A DNA stretch of 64,000 bases, from contig CM022668.1 of NCBI GenBank assembly GCA_012295275.1, positions 5,863,989-5,927,988 of the forward strand, written 5' to 3'. The DNA is from Chrysomallon squamiferum. Its lineage: Eukaryota > Mollusca > Gastropoda > Neomphalida > Peltospiridae. The translations under genes were made by a program, and so were the position numbers. How positions within the stretch are numbered: position 1 is the stretch's first letter; every line of letters starts with the position of its first letter. A model generated the notes under the pieces. That model ran no database searches. It worked only from the letters and a program-made list of their open reading frames with translations, and was not told the DNA's origin. This document shows positions 63,120 to 64,000 of this stretch, one piece after another.

Positions 63120-64000
63120 GTTTTAATACGTGTATCTTTGGTTTTTCGTATAATTTGTGTTTCTGTGGTTTTTCTGTTTAATTCTTGTCTCTTTAGTTTG
63201 TAGCTGAATTTATGTCTCTTTAGGTTTCTGTTCAATTCGTGTCTCTCTAGTTTTTCTTTTAATTTTTGTCGCTTTAAATTTTCGTTTAATTCTTGTCTCT
63301 TTAAATGTTCCTTTAATTTGTGTCTCTTTAAATTTTCGTTTAATTTGTCTCTCTTTAGTTTTTCGATTAATTCATGTCTCTTTTGTTTTCGTTTAATTCT
63401 TGTCTCTTTTAATTTCGTTTATTTCGTGTCTCTTCAAATTTTCGTTCAATTCATGTCTTTTTAGTTTTTCGTTTAATTCTTATCTCTTTGGTTTTTCGTT
63501 TAATTCTTGTCACTTTCGATGTTCGTTTAATTCTTGTCTCTTTAGTTTTTCGTTTAATTAATGTCTCTTTATATTTTCGTTTTGTTCGTGTCTCTTTTGT
63601 TTTTCGTTTTAATTCTTGTCTCTTTAGGTTTGCGTTTAATTCTTGTCTTATTAGTTTTTCGTATAATTCTTGTATCATTAGTTTTATATTTAATTTGTGT
63701 CTGTTTAGTTTTTCGTTTAAGTACTGACTCTTTAGTTTTTCGTTTAATTCTTGTCTCTTTAGTTTTTCGCTTTATTCTTCTCTTTGGTTTTACGTTTAAT
63801 TCTTGTCTCTTTAGTTTATCGTTTAATTCATGTCTCTTTGGTTTTTCGCTTTATTCTTCTCTTTGGTTTTACGTTTAATTCTTGTCTCTTTAGTTTTTCG
63901 TTTAATTCATGTCTCTTTAGTTTTTCGCTTTATTCTTCTCTTTGGTTTTACGTTTAGTTCTTGTCTCTTTAGTTTTTCGTTTAATTCATGTCTCTTTGGT
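63120..64000. repeat. ~27-bp minisatellite running off the window
   Basis: Tandem units carry TTTAATTCTTGTCTCTTTAG followed by TTTTTCG. They become more regular to the right, where a higher-order unit of about 80 bp (with CTTTATTCTTCTCTTTGG) repeats several times. The array reaches the right edge, so its full length is unknown. Because 27 nt is nine codons, the minus strand stays open in places as a K/R/T-rich nine-residue repeat. Confidence 0.88.

Overview
The window looks like nuclear DNA from a lophotrochozoan animal, most likely a gastropod or other mollusc. The genes have many short exons with canonical GT-AG junctions. The non-coding DNA is AT-rich and saturated with (ATT)n, (CT)n/(GA)n, (CA)n and (TAC)n microsatellites. 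An interstitial TTAGGG tract and recurrent ACCTCCC-type motifs also fit. The group assignment is inference, and no species is claimed. Almost every long low-complexity open frame here is translated microsatellite, so genes were assembled from splice junctions, phase and homology.

Layout. (1) 1-8.5 kb is gene-poor. It holds a roughly 490 bp inverted repeat (3241-3733 and 6485-6975) whose spacer carries an orphan copy of a TIMP exon. (2) 8557-10466 (+) is a complete 4-exon gene for a secreted TIMP N-domain (NTR) protein of 141 aa. (3) 11130-15518 (-) is a 5-exon gene derived from a hAT transposase (ZNF862/KIAA1586-like zinc finger plus transposase remnants), about 840 aa. (4) 19278-29024 (+) and 32091-41320 (+) are two tandem paralogous Cys-loop receptor genes of nicotinic acetylcholine receptor (nAChR) type. 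They have identical 7-exon structures; exons 1-6 match in length and phase. Copy A encodes 434 aa. Copy B has a 2-nt deletion after M3 that cuts off M4, although the downstream frame stays open and homologous. (5) 48878-62277 (-) is a complete 13-exon gene for a 633-aa single-pass membrane protein: signal peptide, long acidic region, furin-like site, SEA domain, EGF-like module, TM segment and short tail. (6) 63.1 kb to the right edge is a roughly 27-bp-period minisatellite that runs off the window.

The two receptor genes are clearly one tandem family: the conserved intron positions and shared intron-3 sequence show it. Nothing in the sequence ties the TIMP, hAT-derived and SEA/EGF genes to one pathway. 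The most notable features are the frameshifted receptor copy, the patchy paralogue identity that suggests gene conversion, the foldback structure with the TIMP exon copy, the mariner-type MITE and telomeric tract in receptor introns, and the minisatellites that grew from intronic single-copy sequence.
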